From contig NC_030855.1 of the NCBI RefSeq assembly GCF_000208745.1, positions 20,533,587 through 20,597,586 on the forward strand: a stretch of 64,000 nucleotides of DNA, written 5' to 3'. Shown here in pieces: positions 60,024 to 64,000 of this stretch. Under the pieces are notes generated by a model. The model had not been told where the DNA came from, ran no database searches, and saw only the letters and a list, made by a program, of their open reading frames with translations. The number at the start of each line of letters is the position of its first letter. The first letter of the stretch is position 1. This DNA comes from Theobroma cacao (lineage: Eukaryota; Streptophyta; Magnoliopsida; Malvales; Malvaceae). A program made the position numbers and the translations under genes.

Positions 60024-62295
60024 AGAATTAAGGCTTCAGAAAGATTCAGGTCGAATCAGACTCATTGTTAATAGTGCAAAAATTAACTAGTCCTATATCG
60101 CTATCCAATCCGAATGCTTATTTTTTGAGAAGAATTAAAGAACTCCTTAACTGGGATTGAGATTGCTCAATTTCTCATATACATCGTGAAGTCAATCAAT
60201 GTGTCGATTGAATGATTACACATCATGATAACTTACCATTTGGGATACATCAATTTGATTTTTCACCAAAAAATATTTCATATATTTTATGTGCAGACAC
60301 TTTAAGTGTTTTATGACCTAAAATGATGTAATTTAGTTGTTTTGTTTTTTCTCAAATAAAAAAAAAATTAAAACTCAATTGATTGCACTAACCCTAGACC
60401 CTAGAAAAAACCCCTAAACATGTTTGCCTTCTAAGTATTGACATTTGGCAACAACACTACCAATCAATAGAGTCTTAATTTGTTTAAAAATTAACTGACG
60501 CCTAAACTAGTAGATCAGCATACTAATCAATTAGTGTTTTTGTTATTCATGAAGTTCTATATATAATTAATGCATGAAGAAAAGAAGTTCCTCATTTTTG
60601 TATTCTGCTTTGTTTTTTCAGTTGTTCTTGATATGATACATGATCCTATGGTTTGTGAAATAATATAAATTTGACATTCATAGGGCCCATGACTTTGATT
60701 TCATATTTTGTTTGTTAGACCTTGATTAAAATAAAGGATTGAGATTGCATTTGTTACGTATTTAAAGCTAAGATAATATAAGATACACGTTTGATGAGAA
60801 AATTGCATTTAATCTACTTATCTTATTTGAAGTGTGTGTATACGTAACAATAAGAACGAAAAATAGGTTGTTGATCATTGTCTTATTCATAATACTATAG
60901 ACTAAACCGGCAAAGCCTATGCACAAAACATTTATACTAATTTAACTTATTTTCTTAATTATCTTAACTACTGCATTTTGAAAGTGGGAGGTTTGATTAA
61001 ACTATAAATTGCAAAAAGCCAATAAGGCTTTTATCTCAATATTATTAAAGAGAATTTGGAAACATTCGTGAGGTTACTCTAATTCTACATATATTGATTT
61101 TCTTTTTATTACATGAGATTAGTTAATTGGTTTAGATATATCAACACGTCACATCATCATTATATCATATAAAATGATAGTGATATTTTAAATAATAATA
61201 ATTATTTATTTATTTTTATAAATCATAATTTGATATAAAATAAAAATATAAAAATTTAATCAAATATAAAAAAATAATAATTTATTTTAAATTTTTAAAA
61301 ATTTTAAAAAATTTAAATATTATATCTAAAAATTTAACAAAGTTGGGAAAACAACAAGAAATCAAAAACAGTTTTATAAGTGCCCGACCAAACAAAAAAT
61401 GTTTTGTTGGTGGGCCCTTGCCAGCTCTGTCTTGTCGCCACCGTCCACAATAAATGGCGTACATGAATGAGGCTAATCACTCATTATCAATTCCATGTAT
61501 ATATAGTGGCATGTCTATGTAATAAAAAAAAAAGAAAAAAAAATAGTACGAGTCTGGAATTATATAACAACTGTGCGTAAATCGTATATAAAGAGTAAGA
61601 TTGGAATTTTTTTTAATATTAAAAATAATTTTATGTAAATATTTTCATCACTTATCCAGAGAAACTTTAATATTTATAAATAATTAATTGATCCATGGGA
61701 AGGAAAATAATTAACAGGCATTAATTAATGGAGGTAAAATTAATTCAAACATACACACTATATATATTTGTCATTGTCAATTGTCAATGCTATTAATTTG
61801 GTGATGCAACTGGGATTAATTGATGGTTCAAATTTCTTTTCATTAAAAGAATTTTATGGAGAAGGGACCAATGAGAAGAAGGCAGAAGCCGCAACACTCA
61901 AAGGCTAGGAGGTGGTCAAATGTAGTTAAATCATATTTGATCCATTGATAGCGTATTATTTTTATATAAATATTAGATAATGTTATCTTATTTAAAAAAT
62001 AAATTCAAAATTTTAAGGATTTTAAAAATAAAAATATTTTTTCTCTTTCCAACTCCATCTCACCCAATCTTTATTTGTTGACTTAAAAATAAATAGATGC
62101 AAAAAATTAGTATTCTTAAAAATAAATATTATTATTTTAAAAATTAGTAATATTTATTTGTGAGGTTAGCACTTACAATAATCTTCTTTTTTATGCTATC
62201 AGAGAAAGACCTCATAAATTTGAATAGATGTAGTCTAGTGTATTCTTGGCTCAAGTAATTGCAGTGTTAAGCTTCACTTGACGTTATTTGTCTTT
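60024..62295. other. AT-rich intergenic DNA
   Basis: No gene was found on either strand. The short frame at 61282-61464 has no motif. Confidence 0.45.
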
Positions 62296-62809
62296 GACAT
62301 TAAGAGTGAGCAAAATCAAACTAGACTAATTATCCACTCAACCTAAATAAGATTTAGATAAAATGATTCGGCGTAGTTGATCTATTAGATCAATTGGTCT
62401 AAAATATTTGATCCAAATGGTTTTTTGGTTGATAATCGACTTTAAAAATTTTAGACAAATTCACCCAAAAAACAAATTAATTATATATATATTAATATAT
62501 ATAATATTTTTATATGTATTAATAAGAATTGATAATAAACTTAATTAATAATATACTTAAAATATATTAGTTTATTATATGTACGTATACAAATATAATC
62601 ATAGCAATTTAATTTTAATTATATATATTTATTTATAAATCTGTATTAATATGAAATTACAAATTATATATTTTAAATGATATAACTTATATGTTAATAT
62701 TATAATATATGATAGTAAATATCTTATATATTAATATGTTATAATTATTATATTTTAATAATGTTTTGTACTATAAAATGTTATGAATATATATAAATAA
62801 TTATCTAAA

Positions 62810-63240
62810 TATTATATATATACATATTTAATTTATACATAAGTATTACTATAACTTATAATAAACTTTATTTATATGATTACACTTAACAACTTTATTA
62901 ATTATCATCTTAGTTTTTATAAGATATTGTTTATAATTAGTTATTAATTATACAAACTTTAACATAAAACATTATAACATATAAGTTATGTCATTAATTT
63001 CATATTTACATAAGTAATATATTACATATGTACATATATTTATACATAAGCATTACTGTAACTTATAATAGACTTTATTTATATGATTACACTTAACAAT
63101 TTTATTAGTTATCATCTTAGTTTTTGTAACATATTGTTTATAATTAGTTATTATTTATACAAACTTTGATATACAAATTAATATATTATAACATATAAAT
63201 TGTGTCATTAATTTCATATATATAATAAAGTAATATATTA
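62810..63240. repeat. Imperfect tandem repeat, period about 207 bp
   Basis: The segment with 'gattacacttaacaa.tttatta.ttatcatcttag' occurs at about 62878 and again at 63085, with matching flanks ('tttatacataag.attact', 'aattagttatta', 'tgtcattaatttcata'). It sits in a very AT-rich tract, possibly within an element spanning about 62297-63490 whose ends ('gagtgagcaaaatc' and '..ccactcaattcacc') are only weakly inverted. Confidence 0.7.
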
Positions 63241-63439
63241 TATATACATATATTTAATTTATACATAATTTGTATATTTTATAATTATAGATGAAGTTTA
63301 TAAATTTTAATATAGTAATTTGTAAAAAAAAAAAGTGATAAAATTTTGGTCTATTGGTCCAAAACCAAATTGACTGAATCAATTTTATATTTGCCTGGTT
63401 TAGTATTCCTTTATATTTGGTCTTTTTTTAAAAATGTTT

Positions 63440-64000
63440 GGTCTATTTGATCTTTAAGTATGACGGACCCAACCACTCAATTCACCCATTTGCCCTATTA
63501 GACACAATGCTCACAAAAACTCAACTTTACAATCTTTTGATCACACAACCATGATAGTCACGACACCTCTAGAAACCTTTAAGATACCATTTCGATGACT
63601 GAATTTGTAACCCCTCTTCTCTAACAAACTAAAAAATATTAGGTTATTTTTCATGATAGAGACATGTCTCAACTCAAGTGTCTTTACCATATTATCAAAC
63701 ATTTTGAACTGCATAGTATCGATCCCAACAATTAAAGAGCTTGATCTTCATTGTATGTTGTCTATATCAACAAATTGATAAGTTGTAAACCAATTACGCT
63801 TAAAAAATATATGGAAGCAACAACTTGAATCCATAATCCATGTATCAATTAGGTTATCATTGGTAATCTCAGGAATACTATCGACTTCCTTAGAAGTTTC
63901 ATTTAAAACCGCAAGAACATAATCGCCTATTTCAAAAGTAACTAAATAATCTTCTACCACATTTGCAACATTCTTAAGCTTATTGATTTTTTCATCACCC
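63440..64000 (-). mobile_element. Ty1/copia retrotransposon fragment (runs off edge)
   Basis: On the minus strand, IDTWIMDSSCCFHIFFKRNWFTTYQFVD (63755-63850) matches the copia protease region. The aspartic site D-S-G is changed to D-S-S and the following His is kept. Past a stop, VGIDTMQFKMFDNMVKTLELRHV and NNLIFFSLLEKRGYKF (about 63600-63720) continue the usual copia order. A degraded GAG-pre-integrase-like stretch follows to about 63440. It is clearly dead. Gag would lie beyond the right edge. Confidence 0.75.

Noticed and set aside
1..64000. tRNA, rRNA, known microRNA precursors, or an operon-like new system.
   Set aside because: None could be recognised by reading. Structure-based scans were not possible here, so small RNA genes cannot be excluded.

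Overview
This is a stretch of plant nuclear chromosome, almost certainly from a eudicot. It has spliced genes with GT/AG introns, plant-only families (class VII ERF, SBT1-type subtilase, type I MADS, FLZ zinc finger, GLIP-type GDSL lipases), long AT-rich intergenic stretches and many decayed transposable elements. Species cannot be fixed from the sequence alone.

Layout. 1-20.4 kb: a tandem cluster of GDSL esterase/lipase genes, all on the minus strand. It has one copy cut by the left edge (1-609), a divergent 3' fragment (2303-2662), a clear pseudogene (3454-4634) and three intact five-exon genes (6914-8552, 14402-15942, 17322-20364). The upstream DNA of the edge copy and of the copy at 6.9-8.5 kb is duplicated. 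LINE remnants, a CpG-rich minisatellite (about 11.9-12.6 kb) and a hAT-type MITE with an 8-bp target duplication lie between the copies. 23.4-24.7 kb: a three-exon LEA_2/NHL membrane protein. 26.9-29.4 kb: a two-exon group VII ERF (RAP2.12/RAP2.2 type) with the MCGG N-degron. 29.4-39.5 kb: gene-poor DNA with LINE debris. 39.5-41.8 kb: an intronless SBT1.5-type subtilase. 47.0-47.5 kb: a short type I (M-alpha) MADS gene. 47.7-49.5 kb: a decayed gene of a conserved but unnamed plant family. 49.8-50.7 kb: a decayed RING-IBR gene. 51.5-52.4 kb: a hAT remnant. 52.4-55.8 kb: a long 5'-truncated LINE. 56.9-57.6 kb: a two-exon FLZ gene. 58.4-60.0 kb: one inverted-repeat element nested in another. 62.3-64 kb: AT-rich tandem repeats and a Ty1/copia fragment running off the right edge.

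Context. From memory, the order GLIP-type lipases / class VII ERF / SBT1.5 / IBR protein resembles Arabidopsis chromosome 3 around At3g14220-At3g14250. The duplicate region around At1g53885-At1g53920 has FLZ, RAP2.12 and GLIP5. The window therefore looks like a conserved syntenic block diluted by transposon insertions and partial gene loss. The likely themes are secreted lipases (defence and ethylene-related in Arabidopsis GLIPs), hypoxia sensing (ERF-VII) and apoplastic proteolysis (SBT). I found no unmistakable new biological system. The most unusual items are the CpG-core minisatellite with an inverted end, the nested inverted-repeat elements, and the lesion-by-lesion decay of three genes beside intact paralogues or neighbours.
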